Below are positions 1-8,955 of a stretch of 34,558 nucleotides of DNA, piece by piece. Source of the stretch: Bacteroidales bacterium. Lineage in GTDB: Bacteria > Bacteroidota > Bacteroidia > Bacteroidales > Tenuifilaceae. The notes beneath the pieces are model-generated. The model saw nothing but the letters and a program-made list of their open reading frames with translations, did not search any database and had not been told where the DNA came from. The position numbers were made by a program, and so were the translations under genes. Each line of letters opens with the position of its first letter. Position 1 is the first letter of the stretch. Location: assembly GCA_003818205.1 (NCBI GenBank), contig RPRQ01000048.1:1-34558 (forward strand). The letters are read 5' to 3'.

Positions 1-25
1 GAATAAATATTTTCTATAGACATAT

Positions 26-40
26 AATCCCTCTGGGATT
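26..40. other. Small hairpin near the window start
   Basis: Six-base arms AATCCC and GGGATT enclose a 3-base loop. It lies upstream of a clear terminator (153-184) in the tail region of a gene outside the window. No function can be assigned; it may be part of the 3' untranslated region. Confidence 0.3.
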
Positions 41-152
41 AAGAAAGCCAATGAATAAAAAGTGTGTGAGGTTTTCAAGAGATCACCGATAAAATCCTAC
101 AATTGTAGAATTACTACTATCCACTAGTTTTGTCGAATAACCTAATTTTTTG

Positions 153-184
153 AAACTCAGCTTCAGTAAAAGCTGAGTTTTTTT
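153..184 (+). terminator. Rho-independent terminator of a gene upstream of the window
   Basis: A perfect 10-base stem, AAACTCAGCT / AGCTGAGTTT, encloses an 8-base loop and is followed by a T run. This is a classic intrinsic terminator reading in the plus direction, so transcription entering from the left probably ends here and mtgA would need its own promoter in the 70 bases that follow. Confidence 0.85.
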
Positions 185-253
185 ACTTAGTTAACACAAT
201 AAGCAACCAACCTAAATCAAAAATACTTATTTTAGCAATCCTATAGCAACAAA

Positions 254-1024
254 ATGATATTCAAGAATAAAAGACATAAATCAATTTCTGATTATTCAAA
301 TAAATCCCTAGTAATAAAAGGGTTGACTCTTTTTGTTTTCGCTTTTGTTATAACAAGTTTTTTGGGGGTATTAATCTACCGATGGGCTAATCCAAACCTT
401 ACAATGCTTATGGTTATTCGGCATTACGAGTTTCTATTCGATGGTAAGAGTTCAAGCATCCAAAAGGATTGGGAAAGTATCGATAATATTTCGCCCAATA
501 TGGTGCTTGCTGCTGTATCGGCCGAGGATAGCAAATTTCTCACCCACTGGGGGTTCGATTTTGAGCTGATTAAACAGGCCATGAAGCATAACGAGAGAAG
601 TAAACGGCTAAAAGGTGCAAGCACAATATCGCAGCAAACGGCAAAAAATATCTTCCTTTGGCCGCGAAGATCTTGGATGCGGAAAGGGTTTGAGGCTTAC
701 TTCACAGTTATAATGGAAATCCTTTGGCCAAAAAAGCGAATCATGGAGACTTACCTTAACATTGTAGAGTTTGGAAAAGGGGTTTATGGTGTTGAAGAGG
801 CAGCCCAAAAGTTCTACAGAAAAACTGCTGCAAGACTTAACCGACTTGAAGCAGCAATGCTAACAACCGTGCTCCCAAGCCCTGCAAAAAGAAGCCCTGC
901 AAACCCAAGCAGCTACATGTATCGATATCAGGAACGGGTACTTTGGGGAATGAGCAGCATCGTTTCAGTTGATTTTGATTCAGATAATAGCATCTCAAAA
1001 AAAAGAAAAAAATCAAAACGTTAA
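254..1024 (+). CDS. mtgA: Monofunctional biosynthetic peptidoglycan transglycosylase
   Basis: This glycosyltransferase family 51 enzyme polymerises lipid II into glycan strands on the outer face of the inner membrane. One transmembrane helix lies at about residues 19-44, followed by the GT51 domain. Visible family motifs are AEDSKFLTHWGFD with the likely catalytic Glu at about residue 91, the GASTISQQTAKNIFLWPRRS block, and KKRIMETYLNIVEFGKGVYG. The length of 256 residues fits MtgA, and there is no penicillin-binding transpeptidase domain, which separates it from bifunctional PBPs. The C-terminal tail is rich in Lys, Arg and Ser. The next gene starts 4 bases after the stop, so the two are probably co-transcribed. 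Confidence 0.93.
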   Translation: MIFKNKRHKSISDYSNKSLVIKGLTLFVFAFVITSFLGVLIYRWANPNLTMLMVIRHYEFLFDGKSSSIQKDWESIDNISPNMVLAAVSAEDSKFLTHWGFDFELIKQAMKHNERSKRLKGASTISQQTAKNIFLWPRRSWMRKGFEAYFTVIMEILWPKKRIMETYLNIVEFGKGVYGVEEAAQKFYRKTAARLNRLEAAMLTTVLPSPAKRSPANPSSYMYRYQERVLWGMSSIVSVDFDSDNSISKKRKKSKR

Positions 1025-1028
1025 GATT

Positions 1029-2981
1029 TTGAAAAAACTTATTAAACCCGTTATTGTAGCTGCATTTGCTGTGTTAACCTTCACAGCATCGGCACAGCTG
1101 AATAAAGCCTACTTCTACTATCAGGGACAAAGGTTGATAACCCAAGACAAATACACCGAAGCCATTCACTACTTAAATACCCTCATTGAGGTTGACTCAA
1201 CCATTGCCGAGGGCTGGTTCCTTAGGGGGGTTGCAAAGTACTACCTCAACGACCTCCAAGGGGCGAAGAACGATTTAAGCCGATCGATTTCAAAGAATCC
1301 GCTCTTTACAATCGCCTATCACTACAGGGCAATTGTTAACAATCGTTTAGCGAGGTATAACGATGCGTTTAACGATCTGGAGTACGCATTGGAGCTTCGA
1401 CCCGACAATCAGGAGCTGCTATTTACCCGCGGAGGAACATATATCCAAACAAAGCAATACAGCAAGGCCATTCAGGATTATTCAAGGGTAATCCGTTCTG
1501 CCCCGAATAATATTGATTCATGGATAAACAGAGGTATTGCCAAGCTAAACTCCACCGATACCCTTGGAGCATTGAATGATTTTAGCCAAGCCATTAAGTT
1601 AAACCCTTTCTACTCCGAATCCTACTCTAAACGAAGCCGACTTTACCTTGAGAAGAAAGAATTCGATATTGCGCTATCGGATATTACCCAAGCAATCAAT
1701 CTCGATACTACTTCTACAATGAACTATTTCATCCGAGGGCTAATCTATAATGCGAAAAGAAATTACAGTGCAGCAATCGAAGATTTCGATAGAGTCCTTT
1801 CCATCGATCCCAAAAACTCATTATCGCTTTACAACCGGGCGCTGATCAAAACTCAAACAGGCGCATTGAATGCAGCTCTTGAAGATTATGATATATTAAC
1901 CAGGTTAAACCCCAATAACGTGCTCGTTTTCTACAACCGGGCATCGGTGAACTACGAATTAGGAAAGTTTCAAAATGCGGTAAACGATTATACAACAGCA
2001 ATTACGCTCTTCCCCGATTTTGCCAATGCTTACTTCAATCGCTCTGCGGCAAAGTCAAGGTTGGGTAATAACGCGGGGGCCGAAGAGGATTATCGGATTG
2101 CCAACGAAAAGGTTAAGAAGTATAAAGCCTCATCGCAAGAGGCCTACCTCGCCATGGCGGACACAAGCAAGAAGTTCAATAACCTGCTCGCGTTCGATAC
2201 CGATTTCGGCAGCGGATTCTCGGAAATCAACCTAAAGAACGACATAAATCTACCAACAGGTTTTTTACCTTTTATCAAGCTACAACCAATCTCAGAGAAT
2301 ACAAAAACCTCTTTCAGGGATTATAAGAAACCATTCATCGATGAATTGAATAAAGCCGTTGGTAAGGGCTATCAGTTTACCTATGCTCAACCATCGCAAC
2401 AATCAGATTACATCATTGATACGAGCGTTGCACCTGCTAAAAGTGTAGTACACTTCATAAAAGCAATTCAACTCTCTGCTAGAAATAAGTACAATCAAGC
2501 GGTACAGGAATATGAAAGGGCGCTTGGGTTTGAACCTAAGAATCAGTTTATTGACATCAATCTTACAATCGAAAAGGTTGAAATGGCACGATTTATTGAT
2601 CAGTTTAGCAACGATGCCAACGCAGTTTCGTTCAAGATGGGAAACATCGGAAATGTGAATAACGACCAAGGGAAATCAACCAACTACATCTATAACGAAG
2701 CCATCGATAAGCTAAAGGGCATTGAAATCGATCTTCCCGATCTAGCTGTCATTCCTTATAATATTGGCAACACCTACCTACTCACCGAGGAGCTCGAATT
2801 GGCATTAAATGAGTATAACAAAGCGATTCGGATTGAACCCCGATTCTCAGAAGCATGGTTTAACCGTGGCTTAGTTAGACTTATCAAGGGAGATAAGCAG
2901 AATGGCTGCATTGATATTGGAAAATCAGGAGAACTTGGCCTAAATCAGGCATACTCATTAATACAGAAGTTTTGCAAGTGA
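1029..2981 (+). CDS. Secreted tetratricopeptide-repeat protein
   Basis: About 650 residues. I chose the TTG at 1029 because it gives a clean signal peptide (MKKLIKPVIVAAFAVLTFTASAQ region); an earlier in-frame TTG at 969 would overlap mtgA and put a charged, non-signal stretch in front. After the signal come about ten consecutive TPR units (to roughly residue 375), recognisable by repeated patterns such as A..D...A..L.P....A...R. A less regular middle stretch follows, with two or more further TPRs near the C-terminus and a Cys-containing end (NGCIDIGKSGELG). TPR arrays bind proteins, and its place directly behind mtgA suggests a periplasmic scaffold role, but this is inference. Partner and function are unknown. 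Confidence 0.85.
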   Translation: MKKLIKPVIVAAFAVLTFTASAQLNKAYFYYQGQRLITQDKYTEAIHYLNTLIEVDSTIAEGWFLRGVAKYYLNDLQGAKNDLSRSISKNPLFTIAYHYRAIVNNRLARYNDAFNDLEYALELRPDNQELLFTRGGTYIQTKQYSKAIQDYSRVIRSAPNNIDSWINRGIAKLNSTDTLGALNDFSQAIKLNPFYSESYSKRSRLYLEKKEFDIALSDITQAINLDTTSTMNYFIRGLIYNAKRNYSAAIEDFDRVLSIDPKNSLSLYNRALIKTQTGALNAALEDYDILTRLNPNNVLVFYNRASVNYELGKFQNAVNDYTTAITLFPDFANAYFNRSAAKSRLGNNAGAEEDYRIANEKVKKYKASSQEAYLAMADTSKKFNNLLAFDTDFGSGFSEINLKNDINLPTGFLPFIKLQPISENTKTSFRDYKKPFIDELNKAVGKGYQFTYAQPSQQSDYIIDTSVAPAKSVVHFIKAIQLSARNKYNQAVQEYERALGFEPKNQFIDINLTIEKVEMARFIDQFSNDANAVSFKMGNIGNVNNDQGKSTNYIYNEAIDKLKGIEIDLPDLAVIPYNIGNTYLLTEELELALNEYNKAIRIEPRFSEAWFNRGLVRLIKGDKQNGCIDIGKSGELGLNQAYSLIQKFCK

Positions 2982-3101
2982 TAATTGTATAATGCTGTTT
3001 TGGTGTTCTTTAATAATTAACGCCAACTCGATTTAAGAAACAATATTAAGTACTAAAATAACAACATTATATCTTATCGGCTTAATTGGAATCGAACCTG
3101 C

Positions 3102-3122
3102 GCCTAGGCTGTGCACCTAGGC
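3102..3122. repeat. Inverted repeat upstream of the hybrid sensor gene
   Basis: Perfect 7-base arms GCCTAGG / CCTAGGC surround a 7-base centre. It lies about 85 bases before the chosen start of the sensor-kinase gene and is not followed by a T run, so it is a poor terminator. It could be an operator or a 5' leader hairpin. The neighbouring GGAATCGAACC resembles a reverse-strand tRNA T-loop, but no cloverleaf can be drawn. Confidence 0.4.
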
Positions 3123-3205
3123 TAAAACTTCGGCGTAAGCGTAATATTTAGAACATGTATTTTACGTGCTTAGAAGCATACTTTAAATTTAGAACTGGTA
3201 TTCCT

Positions 3206-6007
3206 ATGAGAATCTGTATGATTTTTATAATCTCGGTACTCTTTATCAGTAATGGTTTTGCTTTTAATATTGAAGAGCAGAGCGATACCATCAATAGTAA
3301 TTATTATATCGACAATTTTAAAAAACTCTACTCAAGTAATAAAATAAGCAATAAACCCGATAAGGTATTATACTACACAAATTTGCTGATAGAGAATTTC
3401 GAGCAAAAGAACGATACAACCCAGGTGTTGAATTATTATAATGAAACATGTAATTATCTCATTAATAAGCAGCAATACAAACTTGTAGCGAATCTTCTTA
3501 AACGTTATGTTCAGTATGCCGAAAAATCGAAAAATAGCAACCACATAGCAGATGCTTACTATCAAACCGCCAACTTTTTCATGAATGCCAAAATCAATTA
3601 TGAAATTGCTGTTGAGTATTACAATAAAAGTCTTGAAATCTATAAAAACACTAATAGATATTATGAGATTGCTCTTGTTTATGACCAGCTTGGCTTTTGT
3701 TATGCTTTTCGTTTAAAAGATAAAAACGAGGCGCTAAAATATTACCAGAAAAGCGCTGAGATTAGAGAACAATATGGCTTTTACCCCTCTTTAAATGGGT
3801 CGTACCAAAAACTTGCCCTGCTATATCGAAATCAATTTAGAAATTACAATGTTAGTAAAGAATACTACAAAAAAGCGTTAAATATAGCAACAGTGCACAA
3901 CGACTCATTTCGAATAGCAGATGCTCTTCTAGAAACAGGCTGCCTTAATTTTTCGTACAACAAACCCGACAGTATCCTAGTTTTATATTTCAAATCCCTC
4001 GAAATAGCTACTAAAATTCGTGATACTGCTATGTTAGACCTTTGCTACAACCATTTAAGCTGGTATTACAACTCATCAAAAGATTATAAAAAAGCGCTCT
4101 ACTATTTATCAAAAACGAAATATAATACATTGTTGGGAATTGAAAACTGGACTCCTACCCCAACACTACAGATTGCCAAGCTAGAGCATCAATTAGGTAA
4201 TTATAAAGGTGCTGCAGAGCACTATATAAAATACATTCAATTAAATGACAGCTTACAAAAAATAAAAAAAGCAGAAGAATACTCGGAGCTAGAGCTGAAA
4301 TTTGAATTGGAGAGCATTGAAAAAGGAAACCAACTAAAAGTAGAAAAGGCTAAAGCTGCATTACAACAACAAAAAGCGCTACGAAATTTTTTTATTCTTC
4401 TCGCATTATTCCTAATAGTTGTAGTTTACCTTATTTATCGTAACTATATAAACAAACAAATAACCATAAAAAAGCTTCACGAAGCCGATAAAATGAAACT
4501 TCGCTTTTTCACAAATATTTCGCACGAATTGCGTACCCCACTAACATTACTTATCTCACCCTTAGAAAGATTGGGTGCAAAGCTTAAAGAAACCGATGAG
4601 GGTAACTTAATTCCCATGATGCTTCGAAATACCCGCAAATTGAAGAGCCTGATAAATCAATTGTTGGATATCTCTAAAATTGACACCGATAGTTTGACGC
4701 TTGCAAAAAGCCGAAACGACTTTAATAATGTATTCCGAACCATAACATCCATGTTCGAGTCAATGGCTCATGATAAAAATATTGATTTTAGGGTAAGCAT
4801 TGAAAATCAGGAGCTAAGTTTCTATTTCGACAAGGAGAGAATAGAGCAGGTAATAAGCAACCTATTGTCCAATGCATTTAAATTTACACTAGTAGGTGGT
4901 AAAATCTCTGCCAGCGTAACTAAACTTGACCATCATTTAATCCTTAGCATTAAGGATACTGGTATTGGTATTTCCCCTGAAGATATTAGTAAGGTTTTTA
5001 ATCGTTTCTATCAGTCAAGCAAAAGTAAAAACAAACCCTATGAGGGTACTGGCCTTGGGCTTAATATTGTAAAAGAGTATGTTGAATTGCACCATGGAAC
5101 AGTTTCGGTAAATAGTGAACTCGGTATAGGGAGCGAGTTTACTGTAAAATTGCCTTTATACGAGTATAACATGGAATCTGAAAAGCAATCAGCAGCTGAA
5201 ATGCTTGTAAATTTGGAAGACGTGCCAAACAACAAAGAAGGCAAAGGGTTGATTAGAAAAGACTGTGAAACCCTTCTTATTGTTGAAGACAATATTGATT
5301 TAAGAAATTACTTAAAATCGATATTTCATGGCAAGTATAATATACTTGACGCTTCAAACGGTGAAGTGGGTAAGCAAATAGCAAGCAAAGATAATCCCGA
5401 TATTATTATATCTGATGTAATGATGCCAGTTTGCGATGGCTACTGTTTAACGGAATATCTTAAATCGCAAATTGAAACAAGCCATATTCCAATTATCCTG
5501 CTTACAGCAAAAGCCAGCTACGACGATAGATTAACTGGATATGAGCATGGTGCCGATGATTATATTGCAAAGCCTTTTAATGAAAGGGAGCTTGAGCTGA
5601 AGGTGCAGAATATATTAATGACGCGGAAGAAACAAAAGGAGAAATACAGTAAAAATATAACGGTAAACCCATCGGAGATAGTTACAACTTCGATAGATGA
5701 GCAGCTTTTGCGAAACATTGTACAGGTAATAGAGAGAAATATTTCAAATGTTGATTTTAGTATCGACCAGCTATGCACCGAAGTTGGACTATCGAGACGA
5801 AATATGTTCAGGAAATTAAAGGCTCTTGTCGATATGAGCCCAAGCCAGTTTATCCGCACTATCCGCCTTAAAAGGGCTGCCCAGCTACTGTCTCAAAATG
5901 CTGGAAATGTAAGTGAAATTGCCTACCAAACCGGATTCGATAACCTCTCCTACTTTACTAAATGTTTTAAAAAAACCTTTCACAAACTACCATCTGAATA
6001 CATGTAA
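3206..6007 (+). CDS. Hybrid two-component sensor kinase/response regulator with TPR sensor and AraC-type HTH
   Basis: One polypeptide of 933 residues carries a whole phosphorelay. The ATG at 3206 gives a good signal peptide (MRICMIFIISVLFISNGFA); an in-frame ATG at 3155 adds 17 residues in front of it. A periplasmic TPR region is followed by a coiled stretch and one membrane helix at about 393-414. The HisKA domain has NISHELRTPLTLL with phospho-acceptor His at about 440. The HATPase domain has an N box, DTGIGIS and GTGLGLNIV. The receiver has VEDN and phospho-acceptor Asp at about 737 (ISDVMMP). The last ~100 residues are an AraC-type DNA-binding domain. It is the type called HTCS in Bacteroides, but senses with TPRs rather than a Reg_prop propeller. 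Its target genes are not shown by the sequence; the downstream propeller genes are candidates. Confidence 0.92.
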   Translation: MRICMIFIISVLFISNGFAFNIEEQSDTINSNYYIDNFKKLYSSNKISNKPDKVLYYTNLLIENFEQKNDTTQVLNYYNETCNYLINKQQYKLVANLLKRYVQYAEKSKNSNHIADAYYQTANFFMNAKINYEIAVEYYNKSLEIYKNTNRYYEIALVYDQLGFCYAFRLKDKNEALKYYQKSAEIREQYGFYPSLNGSYQKLALLYRNQFRNYNVSKEYYKKALNIATVHNDSFRIADALLETGCLNFSYNKPDSILVLYFKSLEIATKIRDTAMLDLCYNHLSWYYNSSKDYKKALYYLSKTKYNTLLGIENWTPTPTLQIAKLEHQLGNYKGAAEHYIKYIQLNDSLQKIKKAEEYSELELKFELESIEKGNQLKVEKAKAALQQQKALRNFFILLALFLIVVVYLIYRNYINKQITIKKLHEADKMKLRFFTNISHELRTPLTLLISPLERLGAKLKETDEGNLIPMMLRNTRKLKSLINQLLDISKIDTDSLTLAKSRNDFNNVFRTITSMFESMAHDKNIDFRVSIENQELSFYFDKERIEQVISNLLSNAFKFTLVGGKISASVTKLDHHLILSIKDTGIGISPEDISKVFNRFYQSSKSKNKPYEGTGLGLNIVKEYVELHHGTVSVNSELGIGSEFTVKLPLYEYNMESEKQSAAEMLVNLEDVPNNKEGKGLIRKDCETLLIVEDNIDLRNYLKSIFHGKYNILDASNGEVGKQIASKDNPDIIISDVMMPVCDGYCLTEYLKSQIETSHIPIILLTAKASYDDRLTGYEHGADDYIAKPFNERELELKVQNILMTRKKQKEKYSKNITVNPSEIVTTSIDEQLLRNIVQVIERNISNVDFSIDQLCTEVGLSRRNMFRKLKALVDMSPSQFIRTIRLKRAAQLLSQNAGNVSEIAYQTGFDNLSYFTKCFKKTFHKLPSEYM

Positions 6008-6097
6008 TTGGCTGTATTTCAGGTTATGCCAATAGGTATTAGTAAATGGCACGTTGGTATTAATGCAATTACCTATCGTTTTGTTGCTTTGCTGTAA

Positions 6098-6252
6098 AGC
6101 CACCAGGTAAATCCATCACTTTCACCTGACGGAAAGTTCCTGTTCTTTTGCAATCATGCACATTCAAGAGAAAAATAGATATTTATTGGGTTAGCACAAA
6201 AGTAATTGATGGTATTAAAAAGGAAGTATTTAATCAAAAGTTTACTAAATAA
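6098..6252 (+). pseudogene. Frameshifted C-terminal fragment of a PD40 beta-propeller protein
   Basis: Conceptual translation from 6098 reads S-H-Q-V-N-PSLSPDGKFLFF, a typical last PD40 blade. It then hits a stop at 6176, just after an A-run, and continues one frame over as DIYWVSTKVIDGIKKEVF to a stop at 6250-6252. The intact gene at 7560-8495 ends with the same order of motifs (PSVSPDGKYLFF, then EDIFWVSAEIIEKLK). This is the 3' end of a second PD40 gene with a one-base frameshift; an in-frame stop at 6095 and no recognisable blades mark its upstream limit. It is very unlikely to make a working protein. Confidence 0.7.
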
Positions 6253-6278
6253 TACAAAACAATTAAAAATCTAATAAA

Positions 6279-7517
6279 ATGAAAAAATATCAAAGTAATT
6301 ATTTAAGAATCGCTACAATAGTGGCCTTCCTTTTTGTCCATCAACTATTAAAAGCACAATGGCCGCAATGGCGCGGCCCAATGCGCGATGGGTTTTGTGC
6401 CGAATCCAATCTCTTAAAAGCCTGGCCTGCTGAAGGCCCCAGATTAGCATGGTCTTCTGATACAATTGGATTTGGTTATGGATCTGCAATTATTCAGGGC
6501 AACATCATCTATGCTACAGGACTAAAAGAATCCTCTGAAATTATGACTGCATTTGACATTAACGGAAAAATAATATGGCAGAAAAGAGTTGGGAAAGCAG
6601 GTGAAAATTCTAATGGTTCACTTGCACCTGGAAGTACCCCAACTTTCTATAAAAATAAACTTTATTTCTTAACCGCTGCAGGGGAGATTGTATGTATTAA
6701 TCCCACAACTGGTGCATTAGTTTGGGCAATAAGCATTCCCAAAAAATTTGAAGGAGCAATTGGTAGTATTATGGGTAGAACTAGCATATTCTGCGAATCA
6801 CCTCTAGTGGTCGACGATAAAGTGATTCTTACACCCTGTGGGAAAAACGCTACATTCATAGCCCTGAACAGCTCAACCGGAGAAACAGTTTGGGCTTCGG
6901 AAAGTATTGACAATGCAGGCAATTTTGTATCCCCTATTTTGATTCAGGGAGAGGGGAAGAAGTTAATTGTTAGCAATACAGAAAATTTCTATGTAGCGGT
7001 TGATCTAAACACAGGTAAAATTGTTTGGAAGGAAAAGGGTTCTGCCACTAGTGTGCCTCTTCCGGGCAACAAACAGGTTTATTTTACGTGCACTGATGAT
7101 GGAGGTAAGATGCTAAATATAAGCAATGACTTGAACAGTTTCAGTTTTAAATGGTCCGATGGATTGAAAATAAAACCTTTGGGTGGTGCAGTGAGACTTG
7201 GTAACAGAATTTTTGGAACTTATGATAATCGCAAAGGTATTCTTTGCATAGATTGGGAAACAGGTAAACAACAGGTCTTTGATAAAGATATCAGAGGGGC
7301 AAGTCTTTTGGCAGCAAATGGAATGATCTACTGCTACGAAGATAAAGCAGGTCGAGTAAGTCTTCTGAAACCAACAGAAAACAGTATTGAAATAGTAGGT
7401 TCTTTTAAAGTAACAATGGGTCAAGGGGCACACCTGGCTCACATGTCAATGGGCAATGGAATTTTGTTTGTAAGACATGGAGATTCACTGATGGCATATA
7501 ATATAAAACAAAAATAA
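6279..7517 (+). CDS. Secreted PQQ-repeat-like beta-propeller protein
   Basis: The protein has 412 residues with an N-terminal signal peptide (residues 1 to about 26, cleaved near LLKAQ). It opens with WPQWRGPMRDGFC, characteristic of bacterial PQQ-like/quinoprotein-type propeller proteins. Blades follow with Trp-containing signatures such as GKIIWQKRVG, TGALVWAISIP, TGETVWASES and TGKIVWKEKG. I see no cytochrome c CxxCH motif and no basis to claim cofactor binding, so an enzymatic alcohol dehydrogenase role is not supported. It may be a binding or scaffold propeller in the periplasm. It begins 26 bases after the PD40 fragment and lies 42 bases before the intact PD40 gene, suggesting one transcription unit. 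Confidence 0.85.
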   Translation: MKKYQSNYLRIATIVAFLFVHQLLKAQWPQWRGPMRDGFCAESNLLKAWPAEGPRLAWSSDTIGFGYGSAIIQGNIIYATGLKESSEIMTAFDINGKIIWQKRVGKAGENSNGSLAPGSTPTFYKNKLYFLTAAGEIVCINPTTGALVWAISIPKKFEGAIGSIMGRTSIFCESPLVVDDKVILTPCGKNATFIALNSSTGETVWASESIDNAGNFVSPILIQGEGKKLIVSNTENFYVAVDLNTGKIVWKEKGSATSVPLPGNKQVYFTCTDDGGKMLNISNDLNSFSFKWSDGLKIKPLGGAVRLGNRIFGTYDNRKGILCIDWETGKQQVFDKDIRGASLLAANGMIYCYEDKAGRVSLLKPTENSIEIVGSFKVTMGQGAHLAHMSMGNGILFVRHGDSLMAYNIKQK

Positions 7518-7559
7518 AAATGCAACTAAATTTTATAACAAACTCTATTTAAAAAGCAT

Positions 7560-8495
7560 ATGAAAGTACTACAACTTCTTATTCTTACTCTAATTGTCAA
7601 CATTTCATTTGGACAACAATTTACTGATTTATATGGCGATTACCTTGGTCAGCCCTTGCCAGGCGAAACACCTGTGGTTTTTGCCCGTGGAATCGTCTCA
7701 GTTGATAGTACCATTGAGCATGGTGCCCCAACATTTTCGCCTGATGGCAATACTGTTTTCTGGCAGTCGAACCTACGCCACAAAGACAAAAAAACGGAGA
7801 TATTCCTCAGAACAATGCACTGTATTAATGGACAATGGACAGCACCTGAAGCATCATCATACGGTGGCATGCCAGCTTTTTCGCCAGATGGCAAACAGCT
7901 CTATTCCCTTCCCTTTGATACGGAAAATGAAAAAGATCTCTACTTCGTAGAAAAACAAGGTGAAAATTGGAGCAAACCCAAATGTTTGAACTTTATCGCC
8001 CGTTTCCCTGAACTGAAGTATTTGTATGGCCCTTCAATTACAAGTAAGAGAACACTCTATTTCTTTGGCCATGCCGAAGGGCTAGGCTCAATGAATAGCT
8101 TTGGCATTTATCGATCGGAATACATCAATGGAATCTACGCAAAACCAGAATTATTGCCACCTACTATCAATACGGCTAATGGAGTGCTCAACTGGACCCC
8201 CTTTATTACACCAGACGAGAGCTACCTGCTGTTCTCTTCGAACCGTCTCAACTCAGTCCAAAATATTTTTGTATGCTTCAGGCAACCGGATGGGAGCTGG
8301 ACTGAGGCGGTTAGTTTAGGCACAACAGTTAATACAGATCAAGGGGAACGATTCCCCAGTGTTTCGCCAGATGGCAAGTACCTTTTCTTTACCCGCTGGG
8401 TTACGAATGATAACGAGGATATTTTTTGGGTGAGTGCCGAAATCATCGAGAAGTTGAAGGCAAAGGCCATTCAGGAAGGGCGTCTCAAACAATGA
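7560..8495 (+). CDS. Secreted PD40 (WD40-like TolB-type) beta-propeller protein
   Basis: The protein has 311 residues with a signal peptide (residues 1 to about 19, ending ISFGQQ). At least five PD40-like blades are visible: PTFSPDGNTVFWQS, PAFSPDGKQLYSLPF, YGPSITSKRTLYFFG, TPFITPDESYLLFSSN and PSVSPDGKYLFFTRW. It ends with EDIFWVSAEIIEKLK, the usual tail of this Bacteroidota family, in which a last beta strand is followed by a helix. These propellers usually bind ligands or partner proteins in the periplasm or on the surface; I see no catalytic motif. The decayed paralogue at 6098-6252 shares its C-terminal motifs. Confidence 0.85.
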   Translation: MKVLQLLILTLIVNISFGQQFTDLYGDYLGQPLPGETPVVFARGIVSVDSTIEHGAPTFSPDGNTVFWQSNLRHKDKKTEIFLRTMHCINGQWTAPEASSYGGMPAFSPDGKQLYSLPFDTENEKDLYFVEKQGENWSKPKCLNFIARFPELKYLYGPSITSKRTLYFFGHAEGLGSMNSFGIYRSEYINGIYAKPELLPPTINTANGVLNWTPFITPDESYLLFSSNRLNSVQNIFVCFRQPDGSWTEAVSLGTTVNTDQGERFPSVSPDGKYLFFTRWVTNDNEDIFWVSAEIIEKLKAKAIQEGRLKQ

Positions 8496-8955
8496 AATAA
8501 AATGGAAAAGAACCTGTTTCATAAACTATTTGTATTCATCTGTCTTATAATAACATAATAGATTTAAGTAGTCAAATGTTATAATTCTGAAACCAACAAA
8601 ACGTATATCAATTAGTCGGCTCAGTCTACCAAGCAAACGAAGTGCAGTTCCTCTATAAACATCAGTATAGGTCCTCCTATATGCCAGGCAGGTATACAGT
8701 GGTTTGTCAAAGTATTTGACGAACTAGTTCATATTAAGCAAGTAGTGAGGTGCTTTAGCGCCTACATAGTCTTGTGCTATTTAGTTTGAACATTAACAAA
8801 CTATATTGGAACTAATTATAAGGGTGTACGAGAAATAAATGAGCAAATGAGTTAAGGCTGAATCAAACTTACCCATTAATCTAAAAGTCCTATTGATAAT
8901 AATTTTATGATGAGACTTGTTGTTGATGTATTTTCTTGTTTTTTATGAATTATCA
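8496..8955. other. Intergenic stretch between convergent genes
   Basis: Apart from the possible remnant at 8502-8558 I see no gene. It holds small hairpins (GTCAAA-GTA-TTTGAC near 8707, and GGTGC-TTTA-GCGCC near 8750) and a weak resemblance to the CCTGCC-type palindromes near 8680. No convincing T-tailed terminator was found for either flanking gene. Confidence 0.5.
8502..8558 (+). pseudogene. Possible truncated signal-peptide remnant
   Basis: Six bases after the PD40 stop an ATG opens an 18-codon reading frame, MEKNLFHKLFVFICLIIT, then a stop. Its composition (positive N-terminus, hydrophobic core) is that of a signal peptide without any mature protein. It may be the start of a third secreted protein of this operon that has been lost. 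A chance reading frame is the alternative; the sequence after the stop shows no recognisable continuation. Confidence 0.3.

Noticed and set aside
969-1028. Longer TPR-protein start at TTG 969
   Set aside because: It overlaps mtgA by 56 bases and places a Lys/Gln-rich stretch before an otherwise good signal peptide that begins at TTG 1029.
3080-3140. tRNA-like sequence on the minus strand (GGTTCGATTCC)
   Set aside because: The T-stem would need GCAGG to pair with CCAAT, which fails at two or three positions, and no acceptor, D or anticodon stems can be drawn around it.
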